Source: Austwickia sp. (GTDB lineage Bacteria; Actinomycetota; Actinomycetes; Actinomycetales; Dermatophilaceae). Taken from it: a stretch of 64,000 bases of DNA. Within the stretch, counting starts at the first letter, position 1. Each line of letters begins with the position of its first letter. The notes under the pieces are model-generated. The model worked only from the letters and a program-made list of their open reading frames with translations, had not been told where the DNA came from and made no database searches. The DNA lies in the NCBI GenBank assembly GCA_016699675.1, contig CP064985.1, positions 2,108,001 through 2,172,000 on the forward strand, read 5' to 3'. Made by a program: the position numbers and the translations under genes. Below, one piece after another: positions 42,192-51,151 of the stretch.

Positions 42192-43132
42192 CTGTCGTTC
42201 AGGAATGGTGTGGTGCGTCGGTCGTCTCGCGGGTCGCTCGCGCTGCTCACCTCGACGATGCCTCGGTAATGGCGGATGTAGCGGTCGGGGTAGTTGACCG
42301 ACTGGAAGCGGCTGCCACCGCGGCCGCTTGGGTTCAGGTCAGCACGGACAGTGTGCACCAGGAAGCTACTATCCAGTTGGAACAGAGGTATGTCACGACT
42401 GTTCATCTTGAAAGGCGTTTGAAGTTTGACGCGGTAATCCTGGTGGCGCAGGTAGTAGCCCGGGTAGAAAAACGACTCCAGGGACTGCGCCCAACCATTC
42501 CAGCCTGCCGTGGTGGTGAAGTAGATCTCCTGACCCAAGGCGGTTTCGATGCGCGCCAATGGTCGGGGCCTTGATGCAGATAGGCTCAGCTCAGTCACCC
42601 GGTTCTCGACGATCGCCCTGAATCGGGACGGCTGGCGAACGTTTCCGACATTCGCGGCGGGCAGCGAGCATTCCGGGGCGTCCCCGTAGAGCGGCTGAAG
42701 AAACGCGCTGTAGGCGTAACCACTGTTTGTCATGTACCACTTCCGCGGGAACAGGGGACTCGCGAATCGGCTGGTGCTGCAGTAGATCTGGATGATGTCA
42801 CCTCTGCTGGCCGAGGTGACATAGGGGGCGCCCACGAAGGGCATCTCCCGGACGTTGAGCGGGCTGCCCTTGTCCGTCACCACACGGGCGGGCACCCCTC
42901 CTATCCGGAGGCTTGCCACGGTGCGGCTGGCGGCCAAGTTCACCGAGGTCGTCGGCGCATCAAGAGCAGCAAGAGCTGTAACGTCCCGCGTCCGCTGGCC
43001 AGCGCCGTGGCCAGCAGGGGTGGCGGCGGCCGATGCCGCCAGTGCCAGCGGCAGCGACGCGCTGACCATTACCGTCGCGAGGTTGCGACGCCAAGAGTTG
43101 CTGAGCGCATGGGTCGTGAGGCGCGTGTACAC
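42173..43132 (-). CDS. Secreted SH3-like plus AbfB (beta-trefoil) domain protein
   Basis: A 319-residue protein with GTG start at 43132 and GGAGG 6 nt upstream. A long signal peptide (SNSWRRNLATVMVSASLPLAL) ends near AATPA. Residues about 95-165 resemble a bacterial SH3 domain (SPLNVREMPFVG, RGDIIQIYCS, GYAYSAFLQP). The C-terminal half is an AbfB trefoil with FFYPGYYLRHQDYRV and VNYPDRYIRHYRGIV repeats, a fold binding arabinose-containing polysaccharide. Likely a cell-wall-associated binding protein; no enzyme domain is present. Divergent from the HTH-TM gene. Confidence 0.75.
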   Translation of the reverse strand: MYTRLTTHALSNSWRRNLATVMVSASLPLALAASAAATPAGHGAGQRTRDVTALAALDAPTTSVNLAASRTVASLRIGGVPARVVTDKGSPLNVREMPFVGAPYVTSASRGDIIQIYCSTSRFASPLFPRKWYMTNSGYAYSAFLQPLYGDAPECSLPAANVGNVRQPSRFRAIVENRVTELSLSASRPRPLARIETALGQEIYFTTTAGWNGWAQSLESFFYPGYYLRHQDYRVKLQTPFKMNSRDIPLFQLDSSFLVHTVRADLNPSGRGGSRFQSVNYPDRYIRHYRGIVEVSSASDPRDDRRTTPFLNDSTWLPS

Positions 43133-43265
43133 GAGGACCTCCAAGGGTGGTTGACATGGGGCGAGCCGGAGCTGCTGCCTGGCGGCATGTGCGCCGACCC
43201 GGCCCTCACCCTGGCGTGATGGGTGGGGCGCCCGAGAGGCGGACACTAACGCCGCAGGAAAAGCC

Positions 43266-43281
43266 TGTCCGCATGCGGACA
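43266..43281. promoter_or_regulatory. Perfect 16-bp palindrome in a divergent promoter region
   Basis: TGTCCGCATGCGGACA is a perfect inverted repeat midway between the divergent SH3/AbfB (start 43132) and HTH-TM (start 43413) genes. A GGACA-type half site also occurs at about 43239-43243. It is placed to serve as an operator for both genes; the HTH-TM protein is the nearest candidate binder. Confidence 0.55.
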
Positions 43282-43412
43282 GACTCCTGCACGCCGAGCG
43301 TCCGGCGTGTACCACGTCGGCGTGCCGCGGGGAGGACCGCGGCAACAGTCGTAAACTGAGCCCGTCTTTCTGGCGGGGCGTTCGCGCCCAAGACGACGAG
43401 GAGCACGGGGCC

Positions 43413-44552
43413 GTGAGCGACCCGTTGAGCCCCCACCGCGAAGAGCTACGGAAGGCGTTAGCGGAGCTCTACGACGCGGCCGGTTGTCCGAGTTATCAGC
43501 GCGTCAGCGATGCGGCAAAACAAGTCTTGCCGCCCGCTATCCGGTCGATGAATCGACTGGGCCGGCAGCGGTGTCAGGAATGGATCGTCGGAAATCGGGT
43601 CCCGCAGCAAAGTGAGGTCCTCCTGGCGGTCGTGCAGGTCTTGGCTGAGCACGCCGAGCGAAACGCCCGCCGTCTCGGCGTTCGCCCGCCCCGTATTCCG
43701 CCGGAGGGCTACTGGCGGGACCTGCATAGGCGGGCCGCTGAAGAAACCCGCACCGGTCGACCCGTATCGCCGCAAGAGAACATCGTTGACGCCGAGGTCG
43801 TGGAGGACGACGAGCCGGTCATCAGCAGTGCGTTGCCGGACGCGGGAGACGCCGCCGGCCCTGGAAAGGACCTCGTTCTGCGGTGGCCGGCGATCGTGGC
43901 GTCAAGGACCGGCCCGCACACGCCTGCCTACTCCGCCGCGCCGCGGCGCCGTTGGATCCGGCTCGCGGGATGGATCACGGGGCCGGTGGCGGTTGCCGCA
44001 GTCGTGGCGATTGTTCTGATGCATGACTCGGACCCGCCTCATGCGGCCGTGCAAGGCGGGCTCGGTACGCACACTGCGGAGGCAGACGGTGCATCGCAGG
44101 CCACTCCGGCATCTGCCTCAGCGCCCGGAGTCCTGAGTTTCATGGTCCCCCGCGCAGGCGAGTCGGTGCCCCACGACGTGTTGGTCAAGGGCAACGTGTC
44201 AGTGCCGGACGGACACCTGCTCTGGCTCACTGTGAGGTCTGTGGGAAGCACCACTCAGAGCGTCACCTCGTTGGAGCCGATCATGGTCGGACCCGATGGC
44301 GCCTTCGATGACTGGATCGGGATTGGGCGGGGGGCTTGCGACATCGGCAAGGACTTCGAGATCTCTGGCGTTCGCACTCCCCGTCAAAACAGCATCTCGG
44401 CCGCGTTGGCAGCGACCCCGGGAAAGTACGTGCACCTGCGTGAGCTGCCCCCTGAGGCCATTCGGCTTGGGGAACCGATCACGGTGCGGCTCAGCGCGTT
44501 CGGCGGGGCACCGGACAAGTGCGCCGGCACGTCGACGCGCACCACGCCCTGA
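43413..44552 (+). CDS. HTH-transmembrane-ectodomain protein of unknown function
   Basis: A 379-residue protein with GTG start at 43413. Residues 1-100 form a helical, XRE-like DNA-binding region (HREELRKALAELYDAAGCPS ... CQEWIVGNRVPQQSEVLLAV). A linker leads to one membrane segment (about 185-207, WITGPVAVAAVVAIVLM), then an outside part with a Thr/Ser/Ala linker and a beta-sandwich-like domain (GVLSFMVPRAGESVPHDVLV to the end) containing two Cys. This layout implies a one-component receptor that could read a surface signal and act at DNA. Function not known. Confidence 0.65.
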   Translation: MSDPLSPHREELRKALAELYDAAGCPSYQRVSDAAKQVLPPAIRSMNRLGRQRCQEWIVGNRVPQQSEVLLAVVQVLAEHAERNARRLGVRPPRIPPEGYWRDLHRRAAEETRTGRPVSPQENIVDAEVVEDDEPVISSALPDAGDAAGPGKDLVLRWPAIVASRTGPHTPAYSAAPRRRWIRLAGWITGPVAVAAVVAIVLMHDSDPPHAAVQGGLGTHTAEADGASQATPASASAPGVLSFMVPRAGESVPHDVLVKGNVSVPDGHLLWLTVRSVGSTTQSVTSLEPIMVGPDGAFDDWIGIGRGACDIGKDFEISGVRTPRQNSISAALAATPGKYVHLRELPPEAIRLGEPITVRLSAFGGAPDKCAGTSTRTTP

Positions 44553-44578
44553 ATGCAGGTGGTTGGGGCAACCGAGCG

Positions 44579-45265
44579 TCAGGCGCCGATCTTGGCCAGG
44601 CGGTCGCGCAGCTGGTCGGGGCCGAGGATGCCCATGTCGATCGAGCGGATCACGCCCTCGGAGTCGATGAAGACGTGTGCGGGCACGCCCATGACGCGGT
44701 ACGTCGAGGCCACCGCCGTCTGGGGATCCGGCACCAGCGGGTAGGTCAGGCCGATGCGCTTGGCGTACGCCGTGACGGTGGCCGCGTCCTCGGACAGGTG
44801 GACCCCGACCACGGCGAGCCCGCCCGGCTTCGCGCCGGCGGTCGAGGCGGCCGCGTGTGCGGCTTGGATGTCCGGGAACTCGGCGCGGCACGAGGAGCAC
44901 CACGAGGCGCCGAACGTCAGCCAGACGGGTCGCCCGCGCAGCCCCGACAGGGTGAGCTTGGCCCCTTCCGTCGTGGTCGCGGTGAAATCGGGCGCCGCCT
45001 TGCCGACCTCGGGGGGCGGCCCGGCGGGCGCCTTCTGCAGCTGGACCGCAGACACCTTCTCGGTGCCGTCCCCCGCGGTGCCGGCCTGGTCGCCGGAGCG
45101 ACCGGTCAGCAGATACGAGCCCACCAGCACCAACGCCAGCGTGATCGCCAGCACCGCCACGGTGCCGAACCGGCTCGACCGAAGCCTCGCCCGCCAATCG
45201 CCGTCGGCGACCGCGGCACCGCCAGGGGAGGCGGCGCTCGCCGTACGGTCATCCGTTTGCGTCAT
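44579..45265 (-). CDS. TlpA/ResA-like membrane-anchored thioredoxin
   Basis: A 228-residue protein with one membrane anchor (about 38-58) and an AhpC/TSA-thioredoxin domain carrying C123-x2-C126 (GASWCSSCRAEFP) and the cis-Pro in MGVPAHVFID. It would reduce apocytochrome c cysteines outside the cell before haem attachment. Last gene of the cytochrome c assembly operon, 8 bp after ccsB. Residues here labelled CSSC differ from the ResA CEPC type. Confidence 0.9.
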   Translation of the reverse strand: MTQTDDRTASAASPGGAAVADGDWRARLRSSRFGTVAVLAITLALVLVGSYLLTGRSGDQAGTAGDGTEKVSAVQLQKAPAGPPPEVGKAAPDFTATTTEGAKLTLSGLRGRPVWLTFGASWCSSCRAEFPDIQAAHAAASTAGAKPGGLAVVGVHLSEDAATVTAYAKRIGLTYPLVPDPQTAVASTYRVMGVPAHVFIDSEGVIRSIDMGILGPDQLRDRLAKIGA

Positions 45266-45273
45266 CTCGCACC

Positions 45274-46233
45274 TCACGCGTAACTGTGCAGGCCGCCGAA
45301 GAACAGGTTGCCGAAGTAGGTGAAGAGCACCGCGACGAACCCCAGGATGAGCAGCCAGGCCGCCTTGCGGCCGCGCCAGTCGCGGGTCACCCGCGCGTGC
45401 AGGTAGGCCCCGTAGATCAGCCACGTGACCAGCGCCGCGGTCTCCTTGGGGTCCCAGCTCCAGTAGGTGCCCCACGCGATCTCGGCCCACACCGCGCCGA
45501 GGATGATCATGACCGTCATCAGCGGATAGGAGATGACCGCCGCGCGGTAGCCGAGTTCGTCGAGCACGGCGGGCCTGGGCATCGCCTTGATCGAGACGTA
45601 CGGCGAGAGCAGGTAGAGCGCCGCCGCGCCGAAGGCGATGCCCGCCGCGCCGTAGCTCAGCACCGCCGTCGCCACGTGCACGGTGAGCAGCAGGTTGTTC
45701 TGCAGCGCGGGCACCAGCGGCTCCGCGTCGGCGTCGATGGCCTGCGCGTACATGAGCATCGCGATGACGGTCGGCAGGACCAGCAGCGCCAGCGCGCGGA
45801 TGCGGTAGTGCCACTCGAAGTACGCGTGTGCCGCGAGGATGCCCCAGGCGAAGGACACCGCGAACTCGTGCTGGTTGGCGAACGGTCCGTGCCCGGTCGC
45901 GAGGGCGCGGGCGGCCAGCGAACCGGTGAGCGCGAGCAGCGCGCAGCGGCCGAGCCAGGTCCCGAACCAGCCCACGGTGTGCGGCGCGCGGGCCGGCGGC
46001 GGGACGGACCCGGACGGCAGGGCGCCGTACCCCGGCGGCGGGGCATCGTCACCGGTCAGGACGTCGTCGGCGACGCCGGCGCCGCGGCTTGGCGCCCCGG
46101 CGGTCACCCGGGCGCGCGCCGCGGGTGCGGGTGCGGCGCTGCGCCGCAGCGCGACGACCGCAATGTCGGCAACCAGCGCCAGGGCCACGAGGATCGTGGT
46201 GGCGACCAGCAGGTACTGGGAGAGATCGAGCAT
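45274..46233 (-). CDS. ccsB: Cytochrome c assembly protein CcsB/ResC (CcsA family)
   Basis: A 319-residue membrane protein with the haem-handling tryptophan motif WGTYWSWDPKET and flanking His (NQHEFAVSFAWG, LTVHVATAVLSYG). It joins ResB to ligate haem to CxxCH motifs in System II. A Pro/Ala-rich loop (about 30-85) separates the first membrane segment from the rest. Starts 3 bp after the resB stop. Confidence 0.95.
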   Translation of the reverse strand: MLDLSQYLLVATTILVALALVADIAVVALRRSAAPAPAARARVTAGAPSRGAGVADDVLTGDDAPPPGYGALPSGSVPPPARAPHTVGWFGTWLGRCALLALTGSLAARALATGHGPFANQHEFAVSFAWGILAAHAYFEWHYRIRALALLVLPTVIAMLMYAQAIDADAEPLVPALQNNLLLTVHVATAVLSYGAAGIAFGAAALYLLSPYVSIKAMPRPAVLDELGYRAAVISYPLMTVMIILGAVWAEIAWGTYWSWDPKETAALVTWLIYGAYLHARVTRDWRGRKAAWLLILGFVAVLFTYFGNLFFGGLHSYA

Positions 46234-46236
46234 GGT

Positions 46237-47778
46237 TCAGTCCTCGCGGGTCGGGTCGTGGTCGATGGCGGCGCGTCCGGAGATGGCTGCGGACAGCTGC
46301 CGGAAGGTTCGTTCGTACGCCGTGTCCTGCCGTTCGGGAGAGGCGAGTCGTACGTCGGCGCCGCCGTCGTCCCGGGACTCGATCCGGGCCCAGATCCGGC
46401 GATGCCGCAGGAACATCGTCGCGATGAGGCCGAGCACCATGAGCACCGAACCGACCCAGACGAACGTGGCTCCGGGGTCACGGACGACCATCAGCCCGGT
46501 GTATTGCCGTTCCCGCTCGAAGGTGTAGTCGAGGTCGCCGATGCGGACCGTCTTGCCCTGGTCGACGACGCGGCTCGCGAGGGGCCGTTCGGCGGACCCA
46601 CGGTAGACCTCGATCAGCGCCTGGCCGGGGCCCACCTGCGGGTCGCGGGCGCCTGACGCGGCGCTGCCGACGTATACGGTGAGGTCCGCTCCGTCCAGGC
46701 GGGTCTTGCCGAACGAGCGCGTCTTGGTGTCGTTGCTGAACGTCAGCGGGATCGCCCCCGCGAACACCGGAGCGCCGCCGGGGTCCTTGACGAGCAATTG
46801 GGTGGCGATGCCATAGGACGCCTGGTGGATCGAGACCCCGTCGTAGCGCAGGGGGCTGTTGACCCGGACCGTTTGCGCGGCGACCTGCCGGCCGTCCTTG
46901 AGCAGCACGAGGTCGGAGGCGTAGTCCAGGGGTCGGCCGGCGTCGGTGTATTTGTCCGCGAACCCGCGCGCCTCGACGGTCAGTCCGGTGCCATGCCCGA
47001 TCGGCACGGCGGTCCCGCCGACCGGCACGGCGAGGTCGGCGTCCTTGAATCCGAAGGACGTGCTGACGAGCACCCCGATCAGGATGATGACGAAGCTGGC
47101 GTGGGCCACCGCAGTGCCGAACGGGGCCCAGCGAAAGCGGTCCGCATACAGGGCGTGCGCGGGTGCGCCGGGGTCGGCCCCGCCCGGGTCGGCCGCGACG
47201 ATCCGGTAGTGCCGGGCCGTGAGCGCCGCACGAACCCGCTCCAGCGCCGCCTCGGGCGGGGCGTCCAGCGCGATGCGGTCGTGCAGCCCGGCGTGCTCGA
47301 AGAGGCCGGGACCCGCTTGGAGGTGCGGATGCTTGGCCCGCTGCCACAGCTGCGGCACTCGATGGCAGGTGCACGCGATGATCGACAGCGCGAGCAGGAC
47401 CACCACGGCGCGGAACCAGATCGAGGTGAAGACCGTGAGGGCCCCGGTCGCGGCGAGGATCGAGGTCCAGCCGCCGTACCGAGGACGCACCGACGCGACC
47501 CAGCCGTCCCAGGCGCGCTGGTCGCCGATGACGCCGTCGGGCGCCTGCTCCAGCAGCGTGCCCATCAGGGTCAGGAAGGCCATGGCCAGGATGAGGCCGA
47601 GGCCCGTGCGCTTGTCGTAGAAGAACGCGTTGACGCGCGCGAAGAGGTCGCGCAGCGTGGGCTCGCCGCCGGGGGCTCGGGAGGCGCCGGCGAGGTCGGA
47701 CCCGTGGTCCGACGCTGGGTCGGCGGCCCCGTCGACGCGGGTGGTCGACGCGGGTCGGGGACGTACGTCGTGGGTCAT
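46237..47778 (-). CDS. resB: Cytochrome c assembly protein ResB/Ccs1
   Basis: A 513-residue ResB with three N-terminal membrane segments, a large extracytoplasmic domain (about 235-440) and a final membrane segment (VWVGSVLMVLGLIATMFL). HASFVIILIGVLVS holds the conserved His. Partner of CcsB in System II. ATG 47778 chosen; a longer in-frame stretch upstream overlaps ccdA. Gap of 7 bp to ccdA. Confidence 0.93.
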   Translation of the reverse strand: MTHDVRPRPASTTRVDGAADPASDHGSDLAGASRAPGGEPTLRDLFARVNAFFYDKRTGLGLILAMAFLTLMGTLLEQAPDGVIGDQRAWDGWVASVRPRYGGWTSILAATGALTVFTSIWFRAVVVLLALSIIACTCHRVPQLWQRAKHPHLQAGPGLFEHAGLHDRIALDAPPEAALERVRAALTARHYRIVAADPGGADPGAPAHALYADRFRWAPFGTAVAHASFVIILIGVLVSTSFGFKDADLAVPVGGTAVPIGHGTGLTVEARGFADKYTDAGRPLDYASDLVLLKDGRQVAAQTVRVNSPLRYDGVSIHQASYGIATQLLVKDPGGAPVFAGAIPLTFSNDTKTRSFGKTRLDGADLTVYVGSAASGARDPQVGPGQALIEVYRGSAERPLASRVVDQGKTVRIGDLDYTFERERQYTGLMVVRDPGATFVWVGSVLMVLGLIATMFLRHRRIWARIESRDDGGADVRLASPERQDTAYERTFRQLSAAISGRAAIDHDPTRED

Positions 47779-47785
47779 CGCGTTC

Positions 47786-48565
47786 TCACAGTCCGATCGG
47801 GGGCAGCGCACCGGAAAGGCGGCCGAAGAGGTCGGTGATCATCAGGAACCCCGCGGTGACGAGCAGCGCGCCGGAGATCAGGCCGACCGCCATCTCGTGC
47901 CGGGCGAACAGGTGCATCCGGCGGTGCAGTTCGTCCGCACCGAGGGCGACGAGGACGAAGGGGATGCCGAGGCCGAGGCAGTACGCCGCGAGGAGGGCGG
48001 CTCCTTCACCGACCGTCGCGCTCACCGACGCCAGACCGATGACCCCGCCCAGGATGGGGCCGATGCAGGGCGACCAGCCGGCGCCGAAGGCGACCCCGAG
48101 CAGCATCGAGCGGCGGGTGCTTGCCGGAGCGTGCACCGGGGCCTGGACGGGCCGCATCGTTCGGGACAGGACCGGGATGTCGATCAGTCCGGCGACGTGG
48201 AGCCCTATCACGACCAGAACCGCGCCACCGAGCACCCGGAGCGGGTCGCGGTAATCCCCGGCCGCGTAGCCCACCAGGCCGATGGAGGCCCACAGCGCAA
48301 CGAACACGACCGAGAAGCCGGCCACGAAGGCGCACGCCTGCGTGACGGTGGCCCGACGCGCGCGGGTGAGCACCCTCGTCGACGCCGCGCCGGAGCCGGG
48401 GACCAGCGATGCTGAGCCAGCAGCGGGGCCTGAGGCGACCGGTGGCGTGCCCGCCCCCGAACCCGCCAGATAGCCGACATAAACCGGCACGATGGGCAGG
48501 AAGCAGGGCGACGCGAACGACACCACGCCGGCGGCCAGCGCGAGCGGCACGGTGATGCCCGACAT
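47786..48565 (-). CDS. ccdA: CcdA-type thiol-reductant membrane transporter
   Basis: A 259-residue DsbD/CcdA core with six membrane segments and the two redox Cys in SFASPCFLP and GWSPCIGP. It carries electrons from cytoplasmic thioredoxin to the TlpA/ResA-like protein of this operon. A Gly/Ala/Ser-rich insert (about 36-62) is longer than usual. Confidence 0.94.
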   Translation of the reverse strand: MSGITVPLALAAGVVSFASPCFLPIVPVYVGYLAGSGAGTPPVASGPAAGSASLVPGSGAASTRVLTRARRATVTQACAFVAGFSVVFVALWASIGLVGYAAGDYRDPLRVLGGAVLVVIGLHVAGLIDIPVLSRTMRPVQAPVHAPASTRRSMLLGVAFGAGWSPCIGPILGGVIGLASVSATVGEGAALLAAYCLGLGIPFVLVALGADELHRRMHLFARHEMAVGLISGALLVTAGFLMITDLFGRLSGALPPIGL

Positions 48566-48574
48566 GTCCGCGCC

Positions 48575-49288
48575 TTACTTCGTCGTCGCCACGCCGACCC
48601 GGTTCAGGTGGCTCGTGACGTTCTTGGCGAGTTCGGAGTTCGGATCGATCTCCACGACCTTGGCCCACTCGGCGCGCGCCTTGTCGTCCTGCGAGGGCGT
48701 GGCCGAGAAGTGGAGGACGCCGAGGTTGTACCAGGCCTCTGCCTGCTTGGGATCCAGCTGGGTGACCTTCGTCCACTGCGCTTCGGCCTGCGCCGAGTCG
48801 CCCGAGTTGGCCAGCGCCGCGCCGAGCACCAGGCGGGAGGTCACGTCATTCGGCTGCAGCTCGACGACCTTGGTCTGCCACTGGGCCGCCTTGCCGTAGT
48901 CGCCCACGGAGTAGTACTCATCGGTCAGCCCGCGCAGCGCCGTCACGTCCTTGGGGTTGGCCTGCACCTTGGCCGTGAGCTCCGCGACCCGCGCCTCGTT
49001 GAGCACCGGCGCGCTTGCCGTCGTCGCACTGGCGGTCGACGCCGCGGACGGGGCCGGGCGGCCCGCGGCCCACACGCCGTACACCACGGCGACGACGAGC
49101 AGGAAGGCGAGGAAGGGGACGAGCAACGCAGACCGGCCCCGCTTGCTGCCGGCAGCAGCTCCGCCGCGGGCGGCGGACAGCTGGTCGTCGGCCCAGTCGC
49201 GCAGTGAATCCGGGGCTGTATCGAGGAACGCGGCCAGCTCGTTGTACGCCGGACCGCCACGCTGCGCGGTGCCTCGACCGGTGCTCAT
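48575..49288 (-). CDS. Membrane-anchored TPR protein (CcmI/NrfG-like)
   Basis: A 237-residue protein with one membrane segment (about 58-80) and several tetratricopeptide repeats (ALRGLTDEYYSVGDYGKAAQ, ALANSGDSAQAEAQW, AWYNLGVLHF). In cytochrome c assembly, TPR proteins such as CcmI and NrfG hold apocytochrome. First gene of the assembly operon and adjacent to nrfA, so an NrfG-like role is attractive but inferred. ATG 49288. Confidence 0.82.
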   Translation of the reverse strand: MSTGRGTAQRGGPAYNELAAFLDTAPDSLRDWADDQLSAARGGAAAGSKRGRSALLVPFLAFLLVVAVVYGVWAAGRPAPSAASTASATTASAPVLNEARVAELTAKVQANPKDVTALRGLTDEYYSVGDYGKAAQWQTKVVELQPNDVTSRLVLGAALANSGDSAQAEAQWTKVTQLDPKQAEAWYNLGVLHFSATPSQDDKARAEWAKVVEIDPNSELAKNVTSHLNRVGVATTK

Positions 49289-49504
49289 CGGCGCTCCTGC
49301 TAATCCTTGGGTGGCCACGTCGCCACGTCCTTTTATTGGCGATCCCACCATCGCCCGCGGGGCCGCCAGCGAGCCATCCGCCGCCCGGCACGTTTCCGGT
49401 AGACCGTCGCCGATGGGGGCACAGCCGCCGAATCGATGGATATAGGCCGGCGGTGTACCGGCCCACCCAGGACCTTGTACCCGGGGCGGACCCCCGCACA
49501 GCCG

Positions 49505-49540
49505 ACGGCGGGGGAGGAACAGGTGTTCCTCCCCCGCCGT
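49505..49540 (-). terminator. Terminator hairpin after nrfA
   Basis: Perfect 17-bp arms ACGGCGGGGGAGGAACA / TGTTCCTCCCCCGCCGT with a 2-nt loop, 30 nt beyond the nrfA stop. It separates nrfHA from the assembly operon; the 215 bp after it should hold the promoter of that operon. Confidence 0.8.
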
Positions 49541-49570
49541 GGGGTGGTGGACCCGGGTCGAGCCGGGTGG

Positions 49571-51142
49571 CTACCGGCTCGTCGTGGCAGCCGGTGTGGT
49601 CGCGGTGCCGGCCGGGGCGGGCGCCGGGGTGCTGGTCGGCGCGGTGCTCGGCGTGGCCGACACCGGGCCAGTAGGGGTCGGCGGCAGCGGCGCCGACGGC
49701 GACTTCTCCTTGCCGAGCAGCGCCAGCTGGCCCTGCCGGATGTAGTCCGTCGCGCGGTTAAGCGTGTCCAGGGTCGCGCCCGGGGCGTGGAATCCCGCCG
49801 AGTTCTCCGCCTCGACGTAGTCGATCAGGAAGGATCCCTTGCGCTGGAAGTCCCGCGCCTTGTCGAGCTGGGCGGCCGGGACACCCTTGGTCTGCGCCGC
49901 GGCGATGTCGTCGATCAGCTCGATGAGGGCGTTGAACGCGACGTCGCGGCTGGAGATGAACCGCAGCTGGATCTGCTCGACGCGATCCTTGATCTCGGCC
50001 TCGGGGGCGTTGTGGCAGCCCTGGCAGGCCCGGTTGACGTTCAGCATCGGGCTGCGGACCTGGTGGTCGCTGACCTTGGCCGAGCCCGTCCGGGTGTAGG
50101 GCATGTGGCAGTCGGCGCAGGAGACGCCGGCGCGGTAGTGCACGCCCTGTTGCCAGGTCTCGAACTCCGGGTGCTGCGCCTTGAGCGCCGGAGCGTTGGT
50201 GATCTTGTGCTGCCAGTCCTTGAAGCCGACCTCGTCGTAATAGGCCAGCGCGTCCGTGGCCTTGCTCCCCTTGTCCCAGGGGAAGGTCAGCGTCTTGGCG
50301 TCGCCCTTGAAGTAGTACTCCACGTGGCACTGCCCACACACGAACGAGCGCATCTCCTGCGCGGTCGCGTTCTTGTTGACGTCGAAGTCCTTGACACCCT
50401 GGGTGGCCTTGAGCTTCTTGATGCCCTCGATGAAGGCCGGCCGCGAGATCCGCAGCTGCATGTTCGCCGGGTCGTGGCAGTCGATGCAGGACACCGGGTG
50501 CTGCACCTTGGCGGTCGCGTCGGCGTACGTCATCTTGTTCATCGCATCGAAGCCGGCCTTGAGGTCGCCGTTGCCGAGTTCGTACTTCTGCAGCACGTAC
50601 GTCGACGCGTGGCAGTTCAGGCATGCCCCAGGCTGCTTGAAGTCGGTGACCCGGCGGGTGTCCCGCTGGTCTTGCAGCATGTAGGCGTGGCCCCGCTCCT
50701 CACGGAAGTCGGTGGCGAAGGCATAGCCGGCCCACATCTTCTGCAGCCGCGGATCCTCGGTGATCTTGCTCTGCGACACGACGGAGGACTGCGGGTTCTT
50801 GGGGTCCTTGGGCAGCGCCTCCGACCCGCCGTGCTTGGTGCGCTCCTGATCGGAGGTCTTCTTGTACATGTCGTACTGGATCGGGAAGTTCCGCCCCCAG
50901 ATGGCCGGGTCGACGGTCTTGTCGTCGAGCTGCACCACCTGAACGAACGGCGTGTGCGCTTCCTCCTTGCGCTGAATGATGTTGACCAGCAGCGCCGTCA
51001 GTCCCGCGGTGAGGAGCGCGACGATGGCCACGGCGGTGACGAGCAGCCCGACGTGGCGCTTGTGGCTGGTCTTGGGCTCGGCGCCGCTCGCCCCGTCCGA
51101 ACGGGGTTCACCGCCGCGAGCTGAAGGGTTGGTCTCGGTCAT
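49571..51142 (-). CDS. nrfA: Ammonia-forming cytochrome c nitrite reductase, all-CxxCH type
   Basis: A 523-residue pentahaem enzyme reducing nitrite to ammonium. Five motifs: CLNCH (C174), CIDCH (C219), CGQCH (C269), CADCH and CQGCH. The first, which holds the catalytic haem, has His where E. coli NrfA has Lys (CxxCK). The NrfA diagnostic KAQH lies between motifs three and four. Unlike soluble proteobacterial NrfA it has an N-terminal membrane anchor (about 31-55) and a Pro/Thr/Ala-rich C-terminal tail of about 45 residues. ATG 51142 with AGGTGG upstream, 9 bp after nrfH. Confidence 0.95.
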   Translation of the reverse strand: MTETNPSARGGEPRSDGASGAEPKTSHKRHVGLLVTAVAIVALLTAGLTALLVNIIQRKEEAHTPFVQVVQLDDKTVDPAIWGRNFPIQYDMYKKTSDQERTKHGGSEALPKDPKNPQSSVVSQSKITEDPRLQKMWAGYAFATDFREERGHAYMLQDQRDTRRVTDFKQPGACLNCHASTYVLQKYELGNGDLKAGFDAMNKMTYADATAKVQHPVSCIDCHDPANMQLRISRPAFIEGIKKLKATQGVKDFDVNKNATAQEMRSFVCGQCHVEYYFKGDAKTLTFPWDKGSKATDALAYYDEVGFKDWQHKITNAPALKAQHPEFETWQQGVHYRAGVSCADCHMPYTRTGSAKVSDHQVRSPMLNVNRACQGCHNAPEAEIKDRVEQIQLRFISSRDVAFNALIELIDDIAAAQTKGVPAAQLDKARDFQRKGSFLIDYVEAENSAGFHAPGATLDTLNRATDYIRQGQLALLGKEKSPSAPLPPTPTGPVSATPSTAPTSTPAPAPAGTATTPAATTSR

Positions 51143-51151
51143 GGGGTCCAC

